Positions 1 to 8,829 of a stretch of 64,000 nucleotides of DNA are shown piece by piece. The stretch's first letter is position 1, and the number at the start of each line of letters is the position of its first letter. Under the pieces are notes generated by a model. The model worked only from the letters and a program-made list of their open reading frames with translations. It was not told the DNA's origin and did not search any database. The DNA lies in contig NZ_JARQWR010000001.1 in NCBI RefSeq assembly GCF_030766725.1, forward strand, positions 124,001 to 188,000, written 5' to 3'. Source of the stretch: Flavobacterium aerium (GTDB lineage Bacteria > Bacteroidota > Bacteroidia > Flavobacteriales > Flavobacteriaceae). The position numbers and the translations under genes are program-made.

Positions 1-1044
1 ACTATTGTCTTCTCCGAATGTGGCAAAATTATTTCCTGAAAAAGATTGAGAAAAAGTAATCGCACCCACAGTATTAACCATCCCTATTTTTGGAGAACAA
101 TAATCAGAGAAAAAATATTTTCCTTGAAAACTTGGGTAAAGAGTACCAGTATATACATATCCGCCCGTAATGGAGCAATAACCTGCACTATGTGTTGTGA
201 TTGCAAAAGGTGCTGTCATAGAAGCTTGTGGTACACAACCAGTAGTGTTGAATGCAGCATTTCCTTCATAACAACGCCAACCGTAGTTTAGTCCTGCCTG
301 AGTAGGACTTACTTTGTTGATTTCTTCAAAATTATCCTGACCTACATCAGCAATCCATAATTCACCGTTTGTTCTGTTGAATGAAAATTTCCAAGGGTTG
401 CGAAGCCCAATAGCCCATATTTCATCTGCACCTGTAATACCTACATATGGATTGTTTGCTGGAATGCCATATAGCGTACCAGAATTTACATCGATTCGCA
501 ATAATTTGCCTAATAAATTATTGATGTTTTGTGCTCGATTATTAGGGTCACCACCGCCACCGCCATCACCCATCCCGATGTATAGATAACCATCTGGTCC
601 AAACTTGATGGATCCTCCATTATGATTTGAAAAAGGCTGTGGTATAGAAAGCAATACTGTTCCACTGGAAGCATTCGCCATATCGGGATTATTACTATCT
701 ACGGTATAACGGGAAACAGTTGTTGTGCCATTAAGATTAGTATAATTGACATAGAAAAAACCATTGGTTGTATAATTAGGATGAAAGGCTAGTCCTAGAA
801 GACCTTGTTCACCAGAAGTGCTAATTTGCCCAACAAGATTCAGGAAAGGATTTGGGTTTACAGTACCATTTGGGTTTAAAATTTTGATCATTCCTCCTTT
901 TTCGACTACAAATAATCGGTTGTCATTGGTATGAGCAATCTCTACTGGACTGGAAAATCCAGTAGCAAAAGTTTGTAAACTTACCGTTTGTGAGAAACAG
1001 AGCGTTGTTACAAATAAACTGAAATAAAGTAAAGTTGTTTTCAT
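1..1044 (-). CDS. Secreted PQQ-dependent sugar dehydrogenase (glucose/sorbosone dehydrogenase family), 3' end off the window
   Basis: Reading the minus strand from ATG 1044 gives 348 codons with no stop before the window edge. The N-terminus (MKTTLLYFSLFVTTLCFSQ) is a signal peptide. The mature part reads as a six-bladed propeller of the GSDH family: FATGFSSPVEIAH, DNRLFVVEKGG, GEQGLLGLAFHPNY, NHNGGSIKFGPDGYLYIG, GDGGGGGDPNNRAQ, LRNPWKFSF and the late LNYGWRCYEG block are characteristic. Members are periplasmic or cell-surface soluble aldose dehydrogenases using PQQ. The C-terminus, possibly a T9SS sorting domain, lies outside. A promoter-like TAATTTTG lies about 50 bases upstream. The family is clear; the substrate is unknown. 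Confidence 0.88.
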   Translation of the reverse strand, partial: MKTTLLYFSLFVTTLCFSQTVSLQTFATGFSSPVEIAHTNDNRLFVVEKGGMIKILNPNGTVNPNPFLNLVGQISTSGEQGLLGLAFHPNYTTNGFFYVNYTNLNGTTTVSRYTVDSNNPDMANASSGTVLLSIPQPFSNHNGGSIKFGPDGYLYIGMGDGGGGGDPNNRAQNINNLLGKLLRIDVNSGTLYGIPANNPYVGITGADEIWAIGLRNPWKFSFNRTNGELWIADVGQDNFEEINKVSPTQAGLNYGWRCYEGNAAFNTTGCVPQASMTAPFAITTHSAGYCSITGGYVYTGTLYPSFQGKYFFSDYCSPKIGMVNTVGAITFSQSFSGNNFATFGEDNS

Positions 1045-1092
1045 AGAACGTTGTGTTAGATTGGGATAGTAAATCTATGAAAAAAAAGAATA

Positions 1093-1100
1093 CAAAATTA
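1093..1100 (-). promoter_or_regulatory. Promoter -7 element (TAATTTTG) for the sugar dehydrogenase
   Basis: An exact match on the minus strand to the Bacteroidota/Flavobacterium -7 consensus TAnnTTTG, 48 bases before the ATG at 1044. No convincing -33 TTTG partner is seen. Confidence 0.5.
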
Positions 1101-1130
1101 TAACTAACTAATATTGAGTATTATATAATA

Positions 1131-1166
1131 AAAAAAATCCTGAATTATATAATTCAGGATTTTTTA
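1131..1166 (-). terminator. Rho-independent terminator after the DUF4139 gene
   Basis: A perfect inverted repeat, AATCCTGAATTA/TAATTCAGGATT, is followed on the minus strand by a T-rich run. It sits 10 bases past the stop of the gene at 1176-2825. Confidence 0.85.
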
Positions 1167-1175
1167 AAATTGTTT

Positions 1176-2825
1176 TTAAAGATTTTCGATTACTCTGTCT
1201 TTAGGATATTTGACAGTATAGCTCAATCTGATTTTCTTGGTTTCATTTGGTTTTAAATTCAAATCCCAAATTAATTTTCCAGATTCAGAATTTACTTTCG
1301 CACCATCTTTTTGTTTTAGTTCTACTTCTACTTCTTTGTCCATACTAATTGGATATTGATCTTCCAATGTCATTACAATAGCTTCTTTTTTATTGTTACG
1401 AACAGTGATGTCATAAGTAAACGTTTGCTCTTTTTTAGAAGATAAGAATTTAGTACCCGATTTATCTACTATTTTTTCTCGGGTGATATTTACTTTTTTG
1501 TCACGTCCCATACTTAAGCGTAGCGTATCATTGGTTTGACCTGGATCGACAACCGTTTTTCCAATATATTTGCCTTCAAAAATAATATTTGCTTCTCCCC
1601 TTAATAGGTTGTATTTTGAATAATCCAATACTTCAGCAACTAAGAAAGCTTCTTTTTCCATTTTTGGCGCAGCAAAGAATTTATATTTAGCAGGTAATTT
1701 TACATCTTTTAATGATACTCCATGTTTTTTTCCATTGGATAAGATATCGTATGGAATGTCAATGTCAAATGAAATATTCAATTGATTTTCATTGATGGTA
1801 GTATAGTTAGATATAGATGTAACCACAACTTCTTGTAAACTTTGAGTTTCCTTCATTTCGGATATTGGTTGAGGAGTTGCATAATTTTTACTCTTTTTAG
1901 CATGGACACCAACAGCAGATCCTTGATTACTAACTGATTCATCGTAGACATATATTTCTTGATAGTATAAATTCCATGGTGATAATGTTGGAATTTGATT
2001 ATTTTGATTTGGTCGTCCACTTGATAAGGTCAATTTTACTTTTTTCCAATCAATTCCTGTTTTTTGAATTACCTGTGCTTTGTATACCATTGCAATTGGA
2101 TCTGTAACATTATCAATTTTTAAATCATAGAAGGGTGCCCAAGAAGCATCAGGTGTCAGGTAACTAATTTCTAATGCCACGTTTCCAGGATTTGTATTCA
2201 TGACTTGCAAGATTAATTTCCCTTCGGATTCTTTATCTTCCTTACTGGTATTTACATCAAGTTTAGTGTTTAGTCTTTGTAGTGTTTTATTTAATTTAAA
2301 CTCTTTTTCAGTAATAACATTAATTGAATTACTAACCTCAGTGCGTTTCGACTTGTAATACTCTACCATTTTCATTAACTCTGCTACATTCAGTCCTGAA
2401 TTAGCTCCGCTAACTTGTTGGTTTTTATCAAGTAATTCGATGGTTTTAATTTCCGAATTTTTAATATTTAATAATTTCGCCATTTCATTTCTCACCAAAG
2501 TAATACTGTCTTTTACTTTTTTGATTGTCGGTGAGTTTTCATCCATTTCATATTCTGAAAGATAATCGTCCGTAAACTGAACCGATAATACTGTTAATGA
2601 AGCGGGTGCACTAATTTGAATGGAATTTTCATTCAAATAATTAGCGATATTTTTTATCACAATTTCATGTGTACCAGCAGGAATATTCACATTTGTAGTT
2701 TGTGTAAGTTCGGCAGAATTAAAATATACCGTTGCGGCTTTTACTTTGGCTGTTGTGAAAATGGGCTTCTGAGCATAGAATAGCGCAGAAACAAACAACA
2801 TTGAGAATAAGAATATTTTTTTCAT
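1176..2825 (-). CDS. DUF4139/DUF4140 (mucoidy-inhibitor MuiA-like) secreted protein
   Basis: 549 aa with a signal peptide (cleavage likely after FYAQ, about residue 19). An N-terminal DUF4140-like beta domain (about 25-120, AATVYFNSAELTQ) is followed by a coiled coil (about 105-200) and the long C-terminal DUF4139 domain (about 210-549: SYLTPDASWAPFYDLKI, GIDWKKVKLTLSSGRPN, LSYTVKYPKDRVIENL). The family is widespread but has no settled biochemical role. Around residue 333 a low-complexity linker carries LQEVVVTSIS, resembling the plug-domain start of SusC-type TonB-dependent receptors. It follows the VWA gene by 39 bases and probably shares its transcript, suggesting the two periplasmic or surface proteins act together. 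Confidence 0.85.
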   Translation of the reverse strand: MKKIFLFSMLFVSALFYAQKPIFTTAKVKAATVYFNSAELTQTTNVNIPAGTHEIVIKNIANYLNENSIQISAPASLTVLSVQFTDDYLSEYEMDENSPTIKKVKDSITLVRNEMAKLLNIKNSEIKTIELLDKNQQVSGANSGLNVAELMKMVEYYKSKRTEVSNSINVITEKEFKLNKTLQRLNTKLDVNTSKEDKESEGKLILQVMNTNPGNVALEISYLTPDASWAPFYDLKIDNVTDPIAMVYKAQVIQKTGIDWKKVKLTLSSGRPNQNNQIPTLSPWNLYYQEIYVYDESVSNQGSAVGVHAKKSKNYATPQPISEMKETQSLQEVVVTSISNYTTINENQLNISFDIDIPYDILSNGKKHGVSLKDVKLPAKYKFFAAPKMEKEAFLVAEVLDYSKYNLLRGEANIIFEGKYIGKTVVDPGQTNDTLRLSMGRDKKVNITREKIVDKSGTKFLSSKKEQTFTYDITVRNNKKEAIVMTLEDQYPISMDKEVEVELKQKDGAKVNSESGKLIWDLNLKPNETKKIRLSYTVKYPKDRVIENL

Positions 2826-2864
2826 GGATTTGATGTTTAATAGTATAAATATAGAACTTTAAGG

Positions 2865-4028
2865 TTATTTCTGGATAGTGTACCCTTTGATTTTTGCGAA
2901 AGCAACAATAGAAGAGTTAATAGCATTTCCTAAATCATCTTGGGTTTTAGTTTTTTTAGTTTCTTGGTCAATATATTCCTGACGTTTTTTTGCTAACTCT
3001 CCAACTTCTTTTTGAAGCGTTTCACGTTCTTTGGAAGCTTTATCGATGATCTTTTTTAATTCTTCTTTACTTTTATTTTGAAGCTCTTTTGGTAATTCTT
3101 CTTTTTTTATTTTTGCAATAGCATCTTTATCTCCTTTAGATTTATCGACTAAATCCCAACTGTCATTTCTATAACCAACACTAGATTTGCTAAGAGTACG
3201 TTCGGCAGCATAAGATGAGGACACGCTTTCTGCATTTTTATCCTGTACAGCTTGATTTCTTTTTCTGCTTTCACCGGCAGAACCATAACCAATATACGTT
3301 GCATTTATTTTTTCATTACAAGTTGAAATTTTCACATCGTAAGGAGTTTCGATGTAGCGAACAGTTTGATTGGAATCAATATTAAAATACTTTCCTTTTC
3401 CTTTATCAGCCCCATCTTTCCAGAAAGAATCGATTCCTTCTTTTGCACCTCCGCAAAAAATGGTATTCACATAGATGTCATTATTCAAAGCATCACTAAT
3501 GGCTTCTTTATAATTAATTGATCCTTGTTTGAAGGATTCATTACCAGCAATGTAAATTAATTTCATGCTTACATCGTCTTTTTTCCATTTCAACTGTTTT
3601 GTAGCCTCCTGAATTACAGCTCCACAGTATTCCAAACCACCATTGGTACGCAAAGAGAATAATTTTTCAGAAAGTAAATCCAAATCTGTAGATAAAGGCG
3701 TAATCTGACGAATGAAATTAGATTCTGAACTTAAACCATCATTTCCATATTCATACAGTGCAATTTCAATGTCGGGAGTTTTCCCATTGTATTTTAATGT
3801 AGTCAATGTATTTACGATATTCCAAAGACGAGATTTTGCTTGATCGATTAAACCATCCATACTGTTTGAAGTATCTAATAATAATGCTACTTGGATTTTT
3901 GTTTTTCCATCGGTAAGGACTACATCATTTTTCTGGATTTCTTTTAAAGGAGTATTTGCTTGACTATTTAAGGTAAATAATGTTGTCATTACAAACAATG
4001 CTGAGGGGATAAAGGTTGACGTTTTCAT
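2865..4028 (-). CDS. VWA-domain secreted protein
   Basis: 387 aa with a signal peptide (about 1-24, ending NSQA). A von Willebrand A domain covers about residues 45-235, and its metal-ion (MIDAS) motif is visible as D52-T-S54-N-S56 in VALLLDTSNSM. The C-terminal third (about 290-370) is rich in Lys and Glu (KEELPKELQNKSKEELKK) and predicts as a coiled coil. VWA domains mediate metal-dependent protein contacts; the partner here is unknown. First gene of a probable two-gene operon with the DUF4139 protein. A TACATTTG promoter element lies 26 bases upstream. Confidence 0.87.
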   Translation of the reverse strand: MKTSTFIPSALFVMTTLFTLNSQANTPLKEIQKNDVVLTDGKTKIQVALLLDTSNSMDGLIDQAKSRLWNIVNTLTTLKYNGKTPDIEIALYEYGNDGLSSESNFIRQITPLSTDLDLLSEKLFSLRTNGGLEYCGAVIQEATKQLKWKKDDVSMKLIYIAGNESFKQGSINYKEAISDALNNDIYVNTIFCGGAKEGIDSFWKDGADKGKGKYFNIDSNQTVRYIETPYDVKISTCNEKINATYIGYGSAGESRKRNQAVQDKNAESVSSSYAAERTLSKSSVGYRNDSWDLVDKSKGDKDAIAKIKKEELPKELQNKSKEELKKIIDKASKERETLQKEVGELAKKRQEYIDQETKKTKTQDDLGNAINSSIVAFAKIKGYTIQK

Positions 4029-4053
4029 AGCAATTAGTTTTAAGATTACAGGA

Positions 4054-4061
4054 CAAATGTA
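4054..4061 (-). promoter_or_regulatory. Promoter -7 element (TACATTTG) for the VWA/DUF4139 operon
   Basis: An exact TAnnTTTG match on the minus strand, 25 bases before the ATG at 4028. Confidence 0.55.
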
Positions 4062-4179
4062 TCCAGAGAAAAGATGTACTTTTGAGATAAAGGGTGAAAC
4101 GGGCTTTTGACTTGGTGAAATGGATAGGATAGGAGTTTGAAATTAAGTTATTTTACCATCAGAAATTAAATCATTACAA

Positions 4180-5997
4180 ATGCGTCTTATATCATTAACT
4201 TTTAGTTTGTGTTTTTTAATGCTATGCTGCTCGAATAAAGCCATAGCACAGGATACTATTATCCAAAACAAAAAGAGTGTCCAAGCGAAAAGATATAGTG
4301 TAGCAAAAGAATTAAGTAGTTCATTAGATAATAATGATGAAAAGGGAATTGCGAAGAACTATGAAAATTTAGCCCAGACATTCATTGAAAGTGAAGATTA
4401 TGTAAAGGGTGAGGAGTATCTCAAAAAAGCATTAGCGAGTTATACCAAATTAAATGCACAAGAAGATAAGGCACGCGTTACACGAAGTTTAGCCAAGATT
4501 CAGGAATTGCAGAATAAGTATAAGGCTGCTATTATAAGCTATTCTCTAGCGAGCGATATGTCTACTGAAAAAAGTGCTGAGCAGGTGAATAGAAATGATG
4601 CCAACCGTTTACGCAACACATCAAATCCAGCAACACAGTCCAGTTATGTAATTTCAAATATTAAGCTACTGGAAAAAGAAAACAAGAAAGAAGAAGTTGC
4701 AGAAGCATATGTGCAAAAAGCCGAAATGAGCTTACAGCAAAATGATAAAAACATAGCGATAAAAAGCTATGAACAGGCGATTAACTTTGCGAAAGATAAG
4801 CCAGAAGATGTTATTAAAATAAAGAATAAAATTGCCGATGTATATGTAGCCGATAATCAGTTGGACAAAGCCATTGCAATCAATGAGAAGTTATTGGATG
4901 ATGCAAAAGCAAAACAGGATTTTGAAACACAGATTACGCAGATGCAATCTTTAGCAACCATTTATTTTAAAAAAGATAAACCGGAAAAGGCCCTTGAGCT
5001 TCTGAAATCAGCCTATGCACTAGCTACAGAAAAAGGAATCCCCGAGGAAGTGAAAAATACCTTGACCCAATTAGTAACCTATTATAAAGGAAAAGGAAAA
5101 GATAAGGAAAGTGTTCAATTGTATGAGGACTATTTCAGAAATTATGAAAAACTTGCCGCTTTAGATAGTACGATTATTGATTCTAAAATGTTCCAGATTA
5201 CAGAAGAAAAAATTCGTCAGTTGGAAAAAGAAAAAGTATTGAAAGACGAGTTAATCACAAAGAAAAATACTTTTAATTATTTCTTGATTGGGTCAATCGT
5301 TTTACTTCTCTTATTTTTCGGAATGATTATCAAAGCATTATATTCTATTAAAACCAAAAATAAAGAGATAGCATTACAGTCTTTGCGACGCGAAATGAAT
5401 CCGCATTTTATCTTTAATAGCCTGAATAGTGTAAACCAATTCATCTCTCAAAACAAAGAATTGGAGGCCAATAAATACCTTACTTCCTATTCGAATTTGA
5501 TGCGAAATATGATGGAAAATTCCAATAAAGATTTCATCACTTTAAATAATGAAATAGAACAATTAAAGAAATACCTAGACTTAGAACATATGCGTTTTGA
5601 AGATAAGTTTGACTACGAAATTATTGTAGATGAGAACTTGGATACAGAAACTACCTTTATTCCAAATATGATTATCCAACCTCATCTGGAAAATGCGATT
5701 TGGCATGGATTGCGTTATCGAGAGGATAAAGGATTACTAAAACTTATTTTCCAATTGAATAATGGGAAAGTAAAGGTTCTGATTGACGATAACGGGATTG
5801 GTCTTACCCGAAGCCAGGAATTAAAAACCCGAAACCAAAAAGTGCATCAATCTCGCGGATTGACTAATACAAAGGAACGTATAGGTCTATTGAATGAATT
5901 ATTTAAAAAAGACATAACCTTTCAAATTATAGAAAAAGCAGAACCAGAGATGGGTACAATAGTTGAAATTAACTTTCCATTGATTGATAAGATATGA
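4180..5997 (+). CDS. TPR-containing LytS-type sensor histidine kinase
   Basis: 605 aa. A signal peptide or anchor (1-23) leads to a periplasmic array of TPR repeats (about 55-320, e.g. LAQTFIESEDYVKGEEYLKKAL), one membrane helix (about 366-388, FLIGSIVLLLLFFGMIIKAL) and a His_kinase (PF06580) core. The phospho-acceptor is H409 in REMNPHFIFNSLNSVNQF. The N-box (HLENAIWHGLRY) and G-box (DDNGIGL) mark the ATPase domain. The kinase overlaps its LytTR response regulator by 4 bases (ATGA), so the two are translationally coupled. TPR-LytS kinases are common in Bacteroidota; the signal sensed is unknown. Confidence 0.93.
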   Translation: MRLISLTFSLCFLMLCCSNKAIAQDTIIQNKKSVQAKRYSVAKELSSSLDNNDEKGIAKNYENLAQTFIESEDYVKGEEYLKKALASYTKLNAQEDKARVTRSLAKIQELQNKYKAAIISYSLASDMSTEKSAEQVNRNDANRLRNTSNPATQSSYVISNIKLLEKENKKEEVAEAYVQKAEMSLQQNDKNIAIKSYEQAINFAKDKPEDVIKIKNKIADVYVADNQLDKAIAINEKLLDDAKAKQDFETQITQMQSLATIYFKKDKPEKALELLKSAYALATEKGIPEEVKNTLTQLVTYYKGKGKDKESVQLYEDYFRNYEKLAALDSTIIDSKMFQITEEKIRQLEKEKVLKDELITKKNTFNYFLIGSIVLLLLFFGMIIKALYSIKTKNKEIALQSLRREMNPHFIFNSLNSVNQFISQNKELEANKYLTSYSNLMRNMMENSNKDFITLNNEIEQLKKYLDLEHMRFEDKFDYEIIVDENLDTETTFIPNMIIQPHLENAIWHGLRYREDKGLLKLIFQLNNGKVKVLIDDNGIGLTRSQELKTRNQKVHQSRGLTNTKERIGLLNELFKKDITFQIIEKAEPEMGTIVEINFPLIDKI

Positions 5998-6749
5998 TGA
6001 TGATGCAAAAAATAAAAAGTGTAATCGTTGAAGATGAAGTGGCAGCACGAGAAGTGCTTAAAAATTACTTGAGCAAATATTGTCCACAAATAGAAGTGGT
6101 GGGTGAAGCTCAGAATATTAAAGAAGCAGTTCCGCTATTGCATGATGTTCAACCACAATTGGTATTCTTGGATGTAGAGATGCCATTTGGAAATGCTTTT
6201 GACGTATTGGAAGCTTGTAAAGACTTACAATTTGAAACGATATTCGTTACGGCTTTTTCAGAGTATTCATTAAAAGCATTGAATCAAAGTGCAGCCTATT
6301 ATTTGCTAAAACCAATTAGTATTGAAGAGTTAATTGTTGCCGTAAATAAAGTACAACAACAGATTATGAATCATGAGATTTTTAATCGGAATAAAATTAT
6401 CGTTGAGAATTTTCGCGAAACAAAACCAGAGAAACAACAGGTTATCTTACCAACATTAGAAGGTTTTGAAGTCGTTAAAATGGAAGATATTGTTCGTTTA
6501 CGAGGCAATGGGAATTTCACAGATTTACATCTAATGGATGGTAGTAAAAAAATGGTTTGTCGTTTCTTAAAACACTTTACTGAAATCTTGCCATTCCCTT
6601 TTTTACGCGTTCATAAATCCCATATTATCAATGTGAACTTTGTGAAATCCTACCATAAAGGCACTGGAGGATATGTTACCCTATTTGATAATTCGGAAAT
6701 TGAAATTTCACCCACCTATAAAGATGAGTTCCTTAAAAATTTCAAATAA
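5994..6749 (+). CDS. LytTR-family response regulator
   Basis: 251 aa. The receiver domain (about 6-125) has the acidic pair in VEDE and phospho-acceptor D60 in LVFLDVEMP, plus the switch Thr (FVTAF) and the Lys in YLLKPIS. The C-terminal LytTR DNA-binding domain (about 148-250) carries MEDIVRLRGNGNFTDLHL and FLRVHKSHIINVNFVKSY. It is the partner of the upstream kinase. The start lies within three consecutive ATG codons; the first overlaps the kinase stop as ATGA, but ATG 6003 is equally possible. It converges with the transglycosylase gene, leaving only 2 bases between the stop codons and no room for a separate terminator. Confidence 0.93.
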   Translation: MMMMQKIKSVIVEDEVAAREVLKNYLSKYCPQIEVVGEAQNIKEAVPLLHDVQPQLVFLDVEMPFGNAFDVLEACKDLQFETIFVTAFSEYSLKALNQSAAYYLLKPISIEELIVAVNKVQQQIMNHEIFNRNKIIVENFRETKPEKQQVILPTLEGFEVVKMEDIVRLRGNGNFTDLHLMDGSKKMVCRFLKHFTEILPFPFLRVHKSHIINVNFVKSYHKGTGGYVTLFDNSEIEISPTYKDEFLKNFK

Positions 6750-6751
6750 AC

Positions 6752-8707
6752 TTAATCGATCTCTTTAATAAAGATGGAATCTGCGGGAATCGAATCCTGC
6801 TCTTTTATACGTAGGAAAGAACGGGCACGACCAGAAACCAATAGTGGAGAAGAATATCCAATTGTATCTTGACTGTTCAATAGACCTCTTCGAATCATTA
6901 AATTCGTTAAGAAATTTTGATGTGTACTCGCAAAACCACGCAAGTGACCTTCGTTATCAAATTGCCACATGAATTTTTTAGGACGAGGAATAATGCTTGC
7001 GAGATACAAACTTTCTTTTAACGTTAAATCGGCAGGATGTTTTTGGAAATAAAATCTTGAAGCTTCCCCAATTCCGTATACATTAGGTCCCCATTCAATA
7101 ATATTGAAATAGACTTCCAGCATTCGTTCTTTACTCGCAATACGGTTGTTTTCTAAGATATAAACCAATAAAATTTCTTCTAATTTTCGAGATAAAGTTT
7201 TCTCACGCGTTAGAAATACATTTTTAACCAATTGCATACTGATGGTGCTGGCTCCTCTTGCAAATTTTTTAGCCTTAATATTTTTTATGATCGACTGTTT
7301 AAAGGCTTCATTAATAAAACCACGATGATTAAAAAATGAAGGGTCTTCGGATGTCAAAACTCCATTTCGAAGATAAGGAGATATCTGATCCAATGGAGTG
7401 AAATTTGGATTGGAAGGTCCTACAACAATCGGGCGTTGTGGAATATCATTCTCTATGGCGCGATAGGTAAATTCAGAATTTAATTTGGCTAAATCGGCTT
7501 CACCATATTTAATGATTTTTAAATTTTCCTTAGTTAAGGAACTATCAAAAACGAGATCGTTAGGATTATTTTTGTTGTATTTGAAATCCAGTTTGTAGGC
7601 AAAATCACCTTCAGCTTCCATTCCTTCAAAATGTGTAAATAAACCCTTAGGTAATGAATTAATGAAATTCTGTGCTTTCGTTTTTGGAATGTTTACACGA
7701 AATTTGAATAAAGTATCTTTCTCCGTATTGTATTCCGCATACGGATGTATTTTCAACGAATTTAATTGAGCGGTAGAACTACTATCAATAGCAACAAAGT
7801 CACTTCCAAAAAGTAAATGATAATCAAAACGGGCTTTTTCTATAACGACATCTTTAGTCGCTATACGATGATGATTCACGGTTAAATTAGATATTGAAGA
7901 GTAGCCATCAACATGCAATTCATTGCCTTCCATTTTAATCTTCTCAATATTGATATGAATGCTATCAAAGCTAGAAGCTATATGAAAACGTTCATCGATA
8001 TACGGCACTTTAATTTTTGAAGTATCACTATTGAAGAAGCGGAGATCAGCTTTCTTATTACGTGGATCTGCAAAACCTTTGATGTTCCAGTTTTGAGAAA
8101 AAGTATTGGTTTTTACATTAATAGAAGTAAGCAACTGCTTGTCTTCTAATTCTAATTTATGCATATGCATTGTGACCTTTCTTCCCATATCGTCCATGCG
8201 TAAGGAGAGATTGTTTAATGACATATCTGTAGGAACAAGATTCAAGGCTTGTGTAAGGAGTTGGTAAGCTACTTTAGTATAATTTCTTTTTCCGGTACCA
8301 TCTTTCTTTTTTTTCTCCTTGCTTAAGAAAGCATCAAAATTGCGACCATTTTCATTTTTAACCAATTGAATGAACCCATTTGTCATTTCTAATCTTTGCA
8401 GTTGTATATCTCCAGTAATTAGTTGAAAAAGATTGATTTTGGTTTTTATTTTCTGAACGGATAAAATAGTATCAGCATGTTTAGGAACCAACGTAATTTC
8501 ATCAAGTACGACACCAGAGATACCATCGAAAGCCGCTTTTTTTACAGTAAAAGTACAGTTGTATTCTTTGTCAAGTTTGTTCTCAAATTTAACGAGAGCT
8601 TTTTGCAATAAACCATCGCGGAAGATAAAGAGACCAGTAATTAGGAATAGTATGCATACACTGAGTGCTATAATAATGCGTACTATTTTTTGTTTTTTGG
8701 TTTTCAT
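6752..8707 (-). CDS. Membrane-anchored peptidoglycan glycosyltransferase (GT51) with an AsmA-like N-terminal region
   Basis: 651 aa. A cytoplasmic basic stretch and one membrane helix (about 9-29) are followed by about 400 residues of beta-rich AsmA/DUF748-like sequence (SLNNLSLRMDDMG, HVDGYSSISNLTVNHH) and then a GT51 domain (about 440-600). GT51 hallmarks are the catalytic Glu454 in TSEDPSFFNHRGF, RGASTISMQLVKN (484-496), KLEEILLVYILE and EVYFNIIEWGPNVYGIGEAS. There is no transpeptidase domain, so it would polymerise glycan strands only, like MtgA, but it is much longer than MtgA (about 240 aa). A TATTTTTG promoter element lies 20 bases upstream. Confidence 0.9.
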   Translation of the reverse strand: MKTKKQKIVRIIIALSVCILFLITGLFIFRDGLLQKALVKFENKLDKEYNCTFTVKKAAFDGISGVVLDEITLVPKHADTILSVQKIKTKINLFQLITGDIQLQRLEMTNGFIQLVKNENGRNFDAFLSKEKKKKDGTGKRNYTKVAYQLLTQALNLVPTDMSLNNLSLRMDDMGRKVTMHMHKLELEDKQLLTSINVKTNTFSQNWNIKGFADPRNKKADLRFFNSDTSKIKVPYIDERFHIASSFDSIHINIEKIKMEGNELHVDGYSSISNLTVNHHRIATKDVVIEKARFDYHLLFGSDFVAIDSSSTAQLNSLKIHPYAEYNTEKDTLFKFRVNIPKTKAQNFINSLPKGLFTHFEGMEAEGDFAYKLDFKYNKNNPNDLVFDSSLTKENLKIIKYGEADLAKLNSEFTYRAIENDIPQRPIVVGPSNPNFTPLDQISPYLRNGVLTSEDPSFFNHRGFINEAFKQSIIKNIKAKKFARGASTISMQLVKNVFLTREKTLSRKLEEILLVYILENNRIASKERMLEVYFNIIEWGPNVYGIGEASRFYFQKHPADLTLKESLYLASIIPRPKKFMWQFDNEGHLRGFASTHQNFLTNLMIRRGLLNSQDTIGYSSPLLVSGRARSFLRIKEQDSIPADSIFIKEID

Positions 8708-8726
8708 CCGTAGTTTTTGGTTTCTA

Positions 8727-8734
8727 CAAAAATA
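8727..8734 (-). promoter_or_regulatory. Promoter -7 element (TATTTTTG) for the GT51 gene
   Basis: An exact TAnnTTTG match on the minus strand, 19 bases before the ATG at 8707. Confidence 0.5.
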
Positions 8735-8829
8735 GTTTTTTATTGCAATAAGTTTAAAAGTATAGCATAGTAATGAAAGTTAATTTTTTCAGTACTTCTT
8801 TTGTGTAAATTATAAAATGCCTTTGCTTG

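Noticed and set aside
46..589. Plus-strand open frames at the left edge
   Set aside because: They are antisense to the clear sugar dehydrogenase reading on the minus strand and have no family sequence.
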